Positions 8,948 to 18,638 of a stretch of 64,000 bases of DNA are shown here, in pieces. How positions within the stretch are numbered: position 1 is the first letter of the stretch; every line of letters starts with the position of its first letter. Location of the stretch: positions 39,249 to 103,248 of the IMG/VR virus record IMGVR_UViG_3300045009_000924; one strand, given 5' to 3'. The notes beneath the pieces were generated by a model. That model was not told where the DNA came from and searched no databases. It was given only the letters and a program-made list of their open reading frames with translations. The position numbers were made by a program, and so were the translations under genes. Source of the stretch: a virus.

Positions 8948-11900
8948 ATGAAAAAAACACGTCACATTATTTCAGAGCGTCTATTCGCGCCCAAAAAATG
9001 CTGCGATGGACAAAATGAAAGAGCAATTGCATTTAAGAGGGCAATATATATTTCTGCTAAAACAGAAATATTGAATCCCGATATAGCCGTAAAAGCAGCA
9101 ATGTCGATTGGCGATTCCTACGGCGGAGGAGAAAAAAGAACAACGTACGAAGATACGGATAATAGAAAAAGAGATTTCAGCGGAGATTTGCCGCCAGGTT
9201 TAGAAAAAGATGAATTGGGAAATATTTGGGACAAAAATAAAAAATACACACCGGGTGACAGGCTTGTTCTTTTCCCGAATAGATTAACAAGAAACAGATT
9301 ACCACAGACTCCAAATTTTGGTTGGATTTCTCCACCCGCTCAAAAAAATGTTGAAAAATCAGAAGAAAATGAACCAGTCATTGTATTAAAAAAATACAAA
9401 GTAAATCCAAAAACTGACGACATAATTCCATCAACTGAAAAAATTTTAAATCCCCTAAATCATTCTTCCGGCGACAGCATGGATGACTTTATAAACGGAA
9501 TTACAAAAAGTAATAAAATAAATACGAAAATACTCCCTGGCAGACCCCTGAAAGACAGAATACCGGGAGGAAGGCTCATTGCCAGAGCAGCCGCAATGAT
9601 TGGCATAATAACAGACGCAAATAATAAATTTAGATGCCCACCGGGAACTCCAGCAGCAAATCAATTCACCGATATGCGTGGAACAACTTGTTTTGGATTT
9701 AGTGCATCAAGGTTTGCAAAATTTGCCGCAGAAAAAGCCGTAGAACTAACCGACGCAGGAGAATTGCAAGGTTTTAAGCGATTCGTAAGTAGGGCCATGA
9801 ACTGGGTTAATGGTGGCTCATGGGATGACGACCAAGGAATAAGCAACCTTCCAGTCAACAGACCTATTGAATACTTTTTTGGAAGAACACCAGGTTTCGA
9901 CCCCGTCACGGGAACAACCGCAAGACCGGACTGGGCATCTGCCGATGTGCCAGATTCTGCTGGCGGCAGAACTTTTAAAAACACAATGATTGAAGGTCAA
10001 AGAAGAATTGATGAAGCAAAAAAAATAGTAGATGATTTAATGTCATCACTTGGCGTGGATACTTCTGCTCCAGCAAGGGAAAACAACTCCGATATATATG
10101 AAACTTTTGACAGACTCAAGGAAAACGGACAGTGGGATGTTCAAATAGAAAGACTAGATGACAACGAAGTTAGAGCATTGGTTGTAAAAGAACTGAGGAG
10201 AAGATTTAGAGCCTTAAAAGCATCAGGAGAAACAACACTAACATTCGACTCCCTGCCACCAGAAATAAAAGAAAGCTTAATTAAATCCGAAACAGCAAGA
10301 TTCAGAGTTACGGAAAGAGCTGTTGCCAGCACCATTCTTGAACAATTTGCGTTAATGCCAGAACATATGAAAAAAATAAAAACTATTCGTTTAACAAAAA
10401 ATGAACCTGGCACAAAACATCCGGATGAAGGTTCTTTCGGATTTATGCAAAACGCAGAAACGGGAGAAATAGCATCTTCGATATTTTTTAATTTTGACAC
10501 GATTTTAGAAAATCAAACAAAGAATGTTCCTGGAATAAAATTTGACGAAAGACTTTTGGTGACAGCAATTGATGGAATGTCTGATGCCGAAAGGGCTGAA
10601 GCAGTAGCAGATTTTATAACAAGTGCAAATGATTTTGCAAAAAATAGAGCCTCACTTGTTTCTGGAGTTGAATCATTTTCCAGATTTATAGCTTTGCACG
10701 AAATAGGTCACTCTATTCAGGGCGAAGCGTTTGTTGCGTATTTGAAACGCAACTTTGACGAAACTGGAAAACTTGAATTTGTTGATTCGGCAGGAAAATT
10801 GCGCTCATTTACATCAATTACAGAAATGACAGCCAGTGATTTTAACAGCGCTCTCGTGGCGTTTTCGCGAGATGCGATTGAGTCAAACCCCGCATTAAAA
10901 GAACAATTATTAAAACTTGCCGATGTTTACGGCAAATACCCCCGTGGATACCTTGATAACGGAGGGAGTGGATTTTTTCTTTTAGAAGCCCAAGCAGAGA
11001 TGTGGGCTATGCGAGAAATGGGATTAATACATGGTGATGATATTGACCTCGCGCTCTCCTCAATGGACGAATACGAAAACGCAGAACTAAGAAAACAAAG
11101 GCTCAAAAAAGCATCTTCCATTGTCGAAGAATCAAAAGAAAAAAGAAAAATAGAAAGCATGAAGAGGCCGTGGGAAAAAACAGATAAACAAATAGATTCT
11201 GATATGAAAAAAATTAAAGACAGAATTAAGGACAGAGAGGGAACTGATAATTCAGATTTATTGAATATCGCCGCAGTGGCCGAACTTGAGATGGATGATG
11301 CCAAAAATAATTACGACTTGGCGAGTAAGGAATATGACAGAATCAAAGAAGCAATTGAAAAGGGTGAAGATGTTGACTTTGATTCGGCTTCAAAACTTGA
11401 TGTTTTGGCAAGCGCCAAGGAAAACGCTAAAAAAGATTTTGAATATTTTAAAAAAATAAGAGAAATGACTAAAAAAGAATGGATGAGCAGAAACACCATT
11501 GGCGACAGGGGGGCCTCAAGAGAGTTTGAGGATGCTCTTTACAAATTTAGAGAAGAAAAAGGAATTTTGAAAGGGTCAGAAAAAGCAGAAATTGTTGAAA
11601 AATTAAAAATACAAGAGCTAAAAGCTCAAGCAGAAAGACTTGACGACAAATCTCTGGTTGACGATTACACAAATATTATGTCCATTATCGACAAGGGTGA
11701 ATATTCTTCGCCAGAAGAATACGATGAGATGCTTAAACAAAGCGAAATACTGTTAGACGAATACATCAGAAGAGCCAGAGCTGCTGGTGATACAAGAAGA
11801 AAAAGCACAATACGAAAAAGTCTGCTTGAAAAAGTAGATGAAAAATCTTCTCCAAAATCCAAAAAAATTAAAAAATTTAAAAGCGGAGCAGATGCAAAAA

Positions 11901-14900
11901 ATCATGCTCAAAAAGAAAGAAAAAATCTTCGCAGAAAAATATCAAAAGAGCAAGCGCAGGCAGTTAGGGAAATGGGGGATTTCAAGTCGAATTCAATATC
12001 CAGAATTTTGCACCCAGAATCAAATGCACAATCCGGAAGAGCAATGAATAGGGCAAACGCAAGATTGCGAAGACTTGGCCTCGAGATAGATAAAAAAACA
12101 ACTTCCGACGGGTCAATGGAAGACCAAGTAAAAAATATTTTGATTCCAACCATGGAGGCCATGGACCTATCGTCGGCTTCCGAGCCATTCGAAATGGAAG
12201 CAATAATTGAATTAGAGCCAGGCGAATTAAGCGGAAAAGCATTGGGTAAAGAATTTGACCATAAGGGCTTTGTTAACGGAAGGGTAATCAGCAAAGGCCA
12301 TAAGAAGGGTGACGTCTCTAAAAAGAAAAATCCACAAACGGGCAAAAAGCAAAATCGAGTTATTGTGACCGTCAAGGAAGGTGACAGGGGGATATTCCCA
12401 TCGGCTGGAGCCGATGAAAAACAAATGTTTGTTATTCCGCCAGGAAAAATGAGGGTAATCGGGAGAGACCCAGATGGAACAGTAAGAGTTGAAATTTCTT
12501 CGCAAAAAGGTACGACCGAAGTTCTTGATGATTTGGCAAGGGATTTGGCAGAGGGTTCCGGTGATGCAATCTGGAGAAAATCAGCAGCTGCGAAAATCCA
12601 AAAAATTTCCGACAAAAGAGTCGTTGATGTTCCATCACGTCTTTCGTCTGGCAGAACGTCAGTATCAAAAGACAAAGAAGCAGTGTCCAGGGAGCTGGTT
12701 AAATCACTAAAAGATAAAGGCTCCACTTTTGGTTCATATTCAGAAGTTGACGACATGATGGACGAAATAAAAGACCCAGACAGCCCAATGTTTTTACTTA
12801 AAGGGGACACAGATGTAAAAATAAATAATTTAAGAACATATTTTGAACGCTCAGTGCCCAAGGGGGACAGAGAATCATTTATGAAACATTTCGAACAAAC
12901 TATGAGCGAAATAGAAAAACTCATAGACAGAAGTTCAACCAAGGGGAGCATGGGACAGGTAGAACCCCCAGAATTTGTTGTTAGAATCCAAAAAGAAATA
13001 GAAAAAAACCTTGTTAGGTTAACAACTAGAGATTTTTTGGGGAAAGACCCATACGGAGAACAACAATTCGTTGATGAAGATGGCGTTGAATATGGATGGG
13101 TAACGACAAGTCGGGGAGGCGGAAAGGGGCGTTGGGTTCCAACTGGAAGAACCGGACGAAAACCAACACCGTTTTTTCCTGTTCAAAAAATAGACAAAGA
13201 CGAACTCGACCCCAAAGTAGAAAATTTAATATCCACTTCCTCCACAAAAGAAATAGAAAAAATAATTGAGCAAGCAGCTATAAGATTTCACCAAGGTCTC
13301 GATTCGAGGCCAAGAGTACGAATGCGCGAATCAGAACTTGATGATTTTGCTGAAACTGGAAAAATAAGAGCAACAAAACGCACTGGCTCATCTGCTGTTT
13401 CGGGTATATCGAGAAGAACAGAAAGACTTTCATCTGGGGCTGAAAGAACATACAAACCGGGCGCAATAAAAGACGAAATTGAGTTTGCTGAAAAAGCTAA
13501 AGAAAAAATAATAGAACTTTATGAAAAAGTTGACCCCCCGGTAATTCCAGAAGGAACATCCCCGGCGGCAAGAGAAGAAATTAAGAGAAATCACCTAAAC
13601 AATTTTTTTGCCTCACTTACTGATGTTCAACTTTCAGCGATGGGCCTAGAAAAACTATACGACGAAAATGGAAATCCCAAAGTGAGCGTCACTACGGGTC
13701 AAATTGTTTTTGCAGTCAAAAACGCAGAAATGGCAATAGCAATGTTGGCAATGGGTCAGACTGTTCGGATTGACGACGGAAAGCGAAAAGATGAACCCAG
13801 AATGGTGGAAAATGCAGCAAATCAAATAAATAAACTTTTGAAAGACGTTAAAGACTCCAAAGGAATTTTGCAAACTATTGATTTATGTAGAGTTTATTCT
13901 GAGGGCGATAATGTTTGGTGCTCAGAAAATATAGGCGTTGATAGAAAAGAAATGCCACAGGTCGGCGGGATGGCAGCAGACCACCGAAGTCTTGCCATGA
14001 GATTGTGGAAGTCGCAATTCGCAACAGCAGAAACAATAAATGCTCACTTCGTAAACAGTGACGGCAAAAAACTTAAAAAAGAATTGAAAATCACAGAACA
14101 AATTAAAAAATTAAGACAAGATGGAAAAGTTGCGGAAGCGGATGAATTAGAAAAAGCATGGGGTCGACTTGAGGGAATATGCCATCAACATGATGGCGTT
14201 AGTTCAAAAAAATTAAACGGAAAAGATGAAATAAAAATAGAATACAAAATTGATGGTAAAAAAATAAAAGAAACCATCTCCCCGGAAGAAGCCAGAGCAG
14301 TAATGGAGCGTTTTGGGGTTAAATTAACCGGAAAAGATATAAAAGAACTTGGTGAAAGATGGAATCGAGAAGGAGAACTTAAAAAAATTAAAAGCATGCC
14401 CGATGGGGAAGAAAAAGAGAAATTACTCGAAAAATTTGTTGTTTTCCAACCGTTGAGCAAAGAAGAAAAAGAATTGTTTTTTAGTCATCTCGATTATCCA
14501 TATGTTGAGCCAGATGGACTTGACCAATTTATTGATTTCTTGGATTTGTTGAATGTGAAAGTCGATAGTGAAGAAATCGTTTCAGCAAAAACACTAAAAG
14601 CGTCACAACGGCAAATAGATGCTGGAAAAACCGACATGCTGGGCGAGGTGATGAAGTATGCACTTAAGGACATATTGAAAGAATATGAAAAAATACTTGA
14701 AACAGACGGAAAAGAAGCTGCAGATTTGTGGAGAGAAAATGAAATTGCGAAACTAAGAAGGGAACACGGTCTTTTCAAAAAAATTATTATTTCAAGCGAC
14801 GGATACATTGTTGATGGACACCACAGGGTGGTGGGAAGAGTTCTTTCTGATGCAGTTGAGGATAATCCACTTCTTCAACTTGGGATGACGATAAGACGAG

Positions 14901-17458
14901 TCGACATGCCGATTGTTGAATTGTTAACTGTCTCTCGCGTATATCAGGACCATCTTGGTCTTAAGCCTGCAAGCTTGGAAAAGGGTGCTCCAGAAACATA
15001 TATCGAACAAGGAATAGATGCAATCCAAGAAATCGACAAAGACACCATTGACGCCATGCACGGCAAGCTTCTTTTTGAACTCGATGACAGACTGGCAGAT
15101 ATTTACGACAAGGGAACATTTATCCAAGTTGAATCAGTTGGCCTACGCCAAAAAAGCAGCGAATATGTGGACGCATTACTAGAAAAACGAAGAGTAGCTT
15201 CACTAAAGACACGCTTTAGAAGGAAAAAATCACCCGGAACGCCAGTCGAAGAATTCGAAGAAAAGGTAAAACAGCGTTCACAAAAAGGAGAATTGGTCGA
15301 AAGTGGTTCGGGAAGGCTTTCCTCTGGGGCCGAAAAACAGTTGGATGCGGGGGAAGTAGCAAAACAATTACGGCCCATTGATTACATTTCAAAGCGAGTC
15401 AAACTTGAAAAATCAATAGACAAAGAATTTAAAAATTCCGTCGATTCTGTTTTCCAAAAGATAAACAAACTTTCAGCATCTGAAATATATGGAGCAAAAA
15501 GTAAATACATTGGAAATAAACAATTCAATGAATACGCAGAAAAATTCATAAAAAGCTTACCCGGCACCATTCCGGAAGAAGAAATCAGCAATTTTAGAAA
15601 ACTAACTAAAGCTGTTGGAGAATTGGTTGATAAATATGCAGAAAGCAAAACCATGAGAACTGGAACAAAATCTGCAGCAAGAATGATTATTACCGCATTA
15701 AAAATAATTCTCGACAATAAATATTTTAATAATTCGATGTCGGCGATTATGGTGCCGGGCACTGGCGGGCAAGGGGCTTTTACTTTTCTTGATGCATGGA
15801 TTGACACCGGCGCAAGAGAAATCTCCAAATCCGAAGGTATTAAATCAGTAATTGACATGTTGGTGATTGCGGCGGTCCTTGGAATATCGAGGGGACCCAG
15901 AGCCACCAAATTACTTAAAAAATATTTTAAGAAAGATAAAAAAGATAAATCTCCATCAGATTCCGGTCAAAGACTATCTTCCGGTTTGGCTCCACCTGGA
16001 AAAAGAAATGCGTTGAATTCAGCACAAAAAATTTTGAAGAAAACAAATATCAATTCAGAATCTTCAGAAAAAATAATGTTTGCCTACTCCGGAATTTTAA
16101 ATTATGAAAAAGGTTCCACAAATACGGAATTAGAAACAATGGCTCGCCGAGTAAAATTCAACTCTGGTGAAACAATAACAAAAATGATGATGGAAAAACT
16201 TGTTGACGCAGACAAAATAACAGAAGAACAAAAAACAGTAATGATAGAAAAACTCGGATTAAATATAAACGATTTTGATGGAATGGAGTCTAAATCGAAA
16301 GCAATCAAAAATGCATTCAATGATGGCATCGATGCTTTGGATTTTTACATAACAAACCAAGACAAAGAAGAATATTCCGGGAGAAAAGTTGGATATGGCT
16401 ATGCAAAAAGAAAATTCGGGCCGGATGAATTTGATATAGATGAAGAAGATGTCTCAACGAACATGTCCCTTTCTGCCCTGAGAAGAGGATATTGGGCGGA
16501 TAATGGATTAAACGAAAATATTCAAGATGATGAAATGCCAGTATCTGGCTACCTTATTCACAATTCACAAATTGAAGCAAAGAAAAAAATGATTAAAAAG
16601 AATGGTTCAATAAACATCGACGATGACGCAATATTTGAAATTGGAGATAGTGATATTTTCGGTGATGGCCTAACAGCACAGGGAGAGATAGAAGTTGTGT
16701 TGTCTCCAGAGGTTTCGTCAAGAACTGCTTACGGAAGGGGTTCAGCGCTAAAAAATGGACAAAAACCAGTATCGATGAGGTCTGCATCAAGAAGAGATAT
16801 AGCACAAGCGCTAGTTGGCTCAAATCAATCGATGGATACACAGGCGGCAATAAATATGCTGGCGGCTTCATTTGATAATGATTTTTCCGCAGTTGCGTCC
16901 AGGAAGCCGAGCGGCTCAAGATATAAACAGATTGGTCAATCAATTCCAGAAGATTTCGAACATGAACAAATACAGGCACACATTCTCGGGGGATTTGATA
17001 AAGACGAAGTCGAATCAATCAATTACCCATTTTCAAAAATCCAAAAACTTTCTCAAAAGGAAGACTTAAAAGATATAGCAGATGAAAAATCAATAGCAGC
17101 GATGCTGAGAAAAGCCGGTTTCACGGAAGCGGAAATAAAATATTTTTATTCAATATCTGATGGAAAACCGTTTAACACACAAAGCATGCAGGCGTTGAAG
17201 TCATATCGCGCAGCTCAAAAAATAAGAGAAAAATATAAAAGACAAGGATTCAATAAAATTAATTTTGCTCACCCACAAGGAATCAATATCGACAATCCGG
17301 CCACATACAACATAAATGCCACACCTAGTCAATCAGTTGAGGAAGTTCTTAAGAAAAATATTGCAAAAGAAATAGCAGAACAAGCAAAAAGGGTTTTGAG
17401 AGAAATGAGGAGCAATACAATTCCCAACTTTGAGATTTTGACTGGGAGAAAAAAATGA
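8948..17458 (+). CDS. Giant 2836-residue RLSSG protein (metallopeptidase-, ART- and ParB-like segments)
   Basis: The ORF begins at ATG 8948, 30 bp after the previous gene. Four RLSSG peptides split it: near nt 12637, 13423, 15315 and 15970. The first segment has a CPPG-FTD-TC motif (near 9630), an HEIGH metallopeptidase motif (residue 584), a long Lys/Glu-rich coiled-coil-like stretch (nt 11100-11990), and an ADP-ribosyltransferase-like fold near 12190-12480. The second segment is unrecognised. The third (13440-15310) contains a ParB-type DGHHR motif. The fourth has a hydrophobic stretch near residue 2300. The last is unrecognised. It overlaps the next gene by ATGA. Arginine is overwhelmingly AGA. 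I infer a polyprotein; a single long virion protein is the alternative. Confidence 0.85.
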   Translation: MKKTRHIISERLFAPKKCCDGQNERAIAFKRAIYISAKTEILNPDIAVKAAMSIGDSYGGGEKRTTYEDTDNRKRDFSGDLPPGLEKDELGNIWDKNKKYTPGDRLVLFPNRLTRNRLPQTPNFGWISPPAQKNVEKSEENEPVIVLKKYKVNPKTDDIIPSTEKILNPLNHSSGDSMDDFINGITKSNKINTKILPGRPLKDRIPGGRLIARAAAMIGIITDANNKFRCPPGTPAANQFTDMRGTTCFGFSASRFAKFAAEKAVELTDAGELQGFKRFVSRAMNWVNGGSWDDDQGISNLPVNRPIEYFFGRTPGFDPVTGTTARPDWASADVPDSAGGRTFKNTMIEGQRRIDEAKKIVDDLMSSLGVDTSAPARENNSDIYETFDRLKENGQWDVQIERLDDNEVRALVVKELRRRFRALKASGETTLTFDSLPPEIKESLIKSETARFRVTERAVASTILEQFALMPEHMKKIKTIRLTKNEPGTKHPDEGSFGFMQNAETGEIASSIFFNFDTILENQTKNVPGIKFDERLLVTAIDGMSDAERAEAVADFITSANDFAKNRASLVSGVESFSRFIALHEIGHSIQGEAFVAYLKRNFDETGKLEFVDSAGKLRSFTSITEMTASDFNSALVAFSRDAIESNPALKEQLLKLADVYGKYPRGYLDNGGSGFFLLEAQAEMWAMREMGLIHGDDIDLALSSMDEYENAELRKQRLKKASSIVEESKEKRKIESMKRPWEKTDKQIDSDMKKIKDRIKDREGTDNSDLLNIAAVAELEMDDAKNNYDLASKEYDRIKEAIEKGEDVDFDSASKLDVLASAKENAKKDFEYFKKIREMTKKEWMSRNTIGDRGASREFEDALYKFREEKGILKGSEKAEIVEKLKIQELKAQAERLDDKSLVDDYTNIMSIIDKGEYSSPEEYDEMLKQSEILLDEYIRRARAAGDTRRKSTIRKSLLEKVDEKSSPKSKKIKKFKSGADAKNHAQKERKNLRRKISKEQAQAVREMGDFKSNSISRILHPESNAQSGRAMNRANARLRRLGLEIDKKTTSDGSMEDQVKNILIPTMEAMDLSSASEPFEMEAIIELEPGELSGKALGKEFDHKGFVNGRVISKGHKKGDVSKKKNPQTGKKQNRVIVTVKEGDRGIFPSAGADEKQMFVIPPGKMRVIGRDPDGTVRVEISSQKGTTEVLDDLARDLAEGSGDAIWRKSAAAKIQKISDKRVVDVPSRLSSGRTSVSKDKEAVSRELVKSLKDKGSTFGSYSEVDDMMDEIKDPDSPMFLLKGDTDVKINNLRTYFERSVPKGDRESFMKHFEQTMSEIEKLIDRSSTKGSMGQVEPPEFVVRIQKEIEKNLVRLTTRDFLGKDPYGEQQFVDEDGVEYGWVTTSRGGGKGRWVPTGRTGRKPTPFFPVQKIDKDELDPKVENLISTSSTKEIEKIIEQAAIRFHQGLDSRPRVRMRESELDDFAETGKIRATKRTGSSAVSGISRRTERLSSGAERTYKPGAIKDEIEFAEKAKEKIIELYEKVDPPVIPEGTSPAAREEIKRNHLNNFFASLTDVQLSAMGLEKLYDENGNPKVSVTTGQIVFAVKNAEMAIAMLAMGQTVRIDDGKRKDEPRMVENAANQINKLLKDVKDSKGILQTIDLCRVYSEGDNVWCSENIGVDRKEMPQVGGMAADHRSLAMRLWKSQFATAETINAHFVNSDGKKLKKELKITEQIKKLRQDGKVAEADELEKAWGRLEGICHQHDGVSSKKLNGKDEIKIEYKIDGKKIKETISPEEARAVMERFGVKLTGKDIKELGERWNREGELKKIKSMPDGEEKEKLLEKFVVFQPLSKEEKELFFSHLDYPYVEPDGLDQFIDFLDLLNVKVDSEEIVSAKTLKASQRQIDAGKTDMLGEVMKYALKDILKEYEKILETDGKEAADLWRENEIAKLRREHGLFKKIIISSDGYIVDGHHRVVGRVLSDAVEDNPLLQLGMTIRRVDMPIVELLTVSRVYQDHLGLKPASLEKGAPETYIEQGIDAIQEIDKDTIDAMHGKLLFELDDRLADIYDKGTFIQVESVGLRQKSSEYVDALLEKRRVASLKTRFRRKKSPGTPVEEFEEKVKQRSQKGELVESGSGRLSSGAEKQLDAGEVAKQLRPIDYISKRVKLEKSIDKEFKNSVDSVFQKINKLSASEIYGAKSKYIGNKQFNEYAEKFIKSLPGTIPEEEISNFRKLTKAVGELVDKYAESKTMRTGTKSAARMIITALKIILDNKYFNNSMSAIMVPGTGGQGAFTFLDAWIDTGAREISKSEGIKSVIDMLVIAAVLGISRGPRATKLLKKYFKKDKKDKSPSDSGQRLSSGLAPPGKRNALNSAQKILKKTNINSESSEKIMFAYSGILNYEKGSTNTELETMARRVKFNSGETITKMMMEKLVDADKITEEQKTVMIEKLGLNINDFDGMESKSKAIKNAFNDGIDALDFYITNQDKEEYSGRKVGYGYAKRKFGPDEFDIDEEDVSTNMSLSALRRGYWADNGLNENIQDDEMPVSGYLIHNSQIEAKKKMIKKNGSINIDDDAIFEIGDSDIFGDGLTAQGEIEVVLSPEVSSRTAYGRGSALKNGQKPVSMRSASRRDIAQALVGSNQSMDTQAAINMLAASFDNDFSAVASRKPSGSRYKQIGQSIPEDFEHEQIQAHILGGFDKDEVESINYPFSKIQKLSQKEDLKDIADEKSIAAMLRKAGFTEAEIKYFYSISDGKPFNTQSMQALKSYRAAQKIREKYKRQGFNKINFAHPQGINIDNPATYNINATPSQSVEEVLKKNIAKEIAEQAKRVLREMRSNTIPNFEILTGRKK
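10600..11060 (+). other. HExxH metallopeptidase-like domain
   Basis: HEIGH at residues 584-588 supplies two zinc-ligand histidines and the catalytic Glu. EAQAEMWA about 95 residues later could give the third ligand, as in gluzincins. Substrate unknown. Confidence 0.6.
12180..12560 (+). other. Degenerate ADP-ribosyltransferase-like (VIP2/ART) C-terminal half
   Basis: The order HKGFVNGRVIS, then VIVTVKEGDRG, then EKQMFVIPPGKMRVIG mirrors the GF-STS strand and E-x-E-V-L-L-P-x-G ending of VIP2-type ARTs. STS is replaced by NGR and the catalytic second Glu of ExE by Gln, so activity is doubtful. An RLSSG peptide follows at about 12637. Confidence 0.45.
14600..15060 (+). other. ParB/Srx-like domain
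   Basis: SDGYIVDGHHRVVGR near residue 1950 matches the ParB N-terminal motif (hydrophobic-DGHHR) seen in ParB, Srx and related phage nucleases/CTPases. No helix-turn-helix follows, so it is unlikely to be a partition protein; nuclease or nucleotide binding is possible. Confidence 0.55.
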
Positions 17459-17979
17459 GAGCAATACTTGTTGCGGCAGTCGAGGATGACAAAATCTATT
17501 ACGACCTAGATGCAAAAAATGAACAAAAAGATGCAATTTTGGTTAGGCCAGATGGGTCAATGGTAAAAGTAGATTTTTTTGATTTTGCCAATTCTTGTGG
17601 CGGTCTATTAAAAATAAGAACTTCTAAATTTCATAAATTCATGTGGGATGGTGCGGCAGGGAAAAAAGCAAACCTTTGGAAAAGTGTTTTTATTGATAAA
17701 ACGAAAGATGTGAGCGAGTCGGTCTTGGAAAATGTCGATGTGTTTGAGTCTTTGGGCAAAAACAGAAAAAAAATGCTGAAAACTGATAAAAAAGCAAAAG
17801 CTTTCAAAAAAACAGTTGACAAAAAATCAAAACAAAAGGTGCAGACAAAATCTGCGCAGCCCTGCTGCGATAACGAAATGGTAAAGTTTGATATGAAGAA
17901 TCTTGTTTTCGGGGATGCCCAAACAAGAAAGCAAGCATGGACAGCCATGATTCTCCTTCGCCAATTGGAAAGTAATTAA
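17455..17979 (+). CDS. Hypothetical protein, 174 aa
   Basis: The start overlaps the previous stop (ATGA), with GGGAG 7 bases upstream, which implies translational coupling. The C-terminal half is Lys-rich (about residues 95-140) with a CC pair near residue 141. No recognised domain. It belongs to a run of overlapping genes leading to the capsid gene, so a minor head role is possible. Confidence 0.75.
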   Translation: MRAILVAAVEDDKIYYDLDAKNEQKDAILVRPDGSMVKVDFFDFANSCGGLLKIRTSKFHKFMWDGAAGKKANLWKSVFIDKTKDVSESVLENVDVFESLGKNRKKMLKTDKKAKAFKKTVDKKSKQKVQTKSAQPCCDNEMVKFDMKNLVFGDAQTRKQAWTAMILLRQLESN

Positions 17980-17981
17980 AA

Positions 17982-18638
17982 ATGAAAGAAAATTTAATAA
18001 AAGCCGACCCACTTGGTGGAATAATTCCGCAAGAGCTCATAACCGGAGACATCTTGCGCGGATATGGGCCTCGCAGGGGAAATTTGGAAAGACTGTTGCG
18101 CTATTGGCGACCAATCATGAGAAAACCTGGCGGATTTAGAAGATGCAGATTGATACTTGCAAATCACCCAGAACTGTACCCATTAAACAATATTTGTGCA
18201 TGGCTCCATCACGAAGTAACTGGTGTTTGGCCAAACGAGGGGTGCCATCATCCCGGCATGAGAAATTGCAGAGGAAAACTTCGCAAATTGATGAATTGGA
18301 ACGACAGTCAATTTTCTTCATATATAAGAAGTGGTTTTAAAAAGAAGCCAAAAAATCTGATGCGAAACGCAAAAGATTTGTCTATTGAGGATGATGAGGT
18401 TTTCTTTTATGAATATATCAACCCATCCGTCAAGTCGGACGAACAAAACGTGGTAACAGAGGAGGACGCCAATCATGCAATAAATGTTCTTTTTGATTTT
18501 ATCGAAATGGAAAAAAAATTTATTGATTATTTAAGAAATGATGATAACTGGGAACAGGTGGGGGAAGGGAACAACGGAGAAATGAAATCTTCTCCAAGAA
18601 TCAAAACAAAATCTTTGGAAGAGGAATGCTGTGGATAA
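17982..18638 (+). CDS. Hypothetical phage protein with His/Cys-rich core, 218 aa
   Basis: The start is 2 bases after the previous stop. The N-terminal half has a distinctive core (LERLLRYWRPIM, GGFRRC, AWLHHEVTG, CHHPGMRNC) with several His and Cys that could bind metal. The C-terminal part is acidic and ends in ECCG. I recall this core as recurring next to capsid genes in actinophages but cannot name a function. The last 8 bases overlap the next gene. Confidence 0.75.
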   Translation: MKENLIKADPLGGIIPQELITGDILRGYGPRRGNLERLLRYWRPIMRKPGGFRRCRLILANHPELYPLNNICAWLHHEVTGVWPNEGCHHPGMRNCRGKLRKLMNWNDSQFSSYIRSGFKKKPKNLMRNAKDLSIEDDEVFFYEYINPSVKSDEQNVVTEEDANHAINVLFDFIEMEKKFIDYLRNDDNWEQVGEGNNGEMKSSPRIKTKSLEEECCG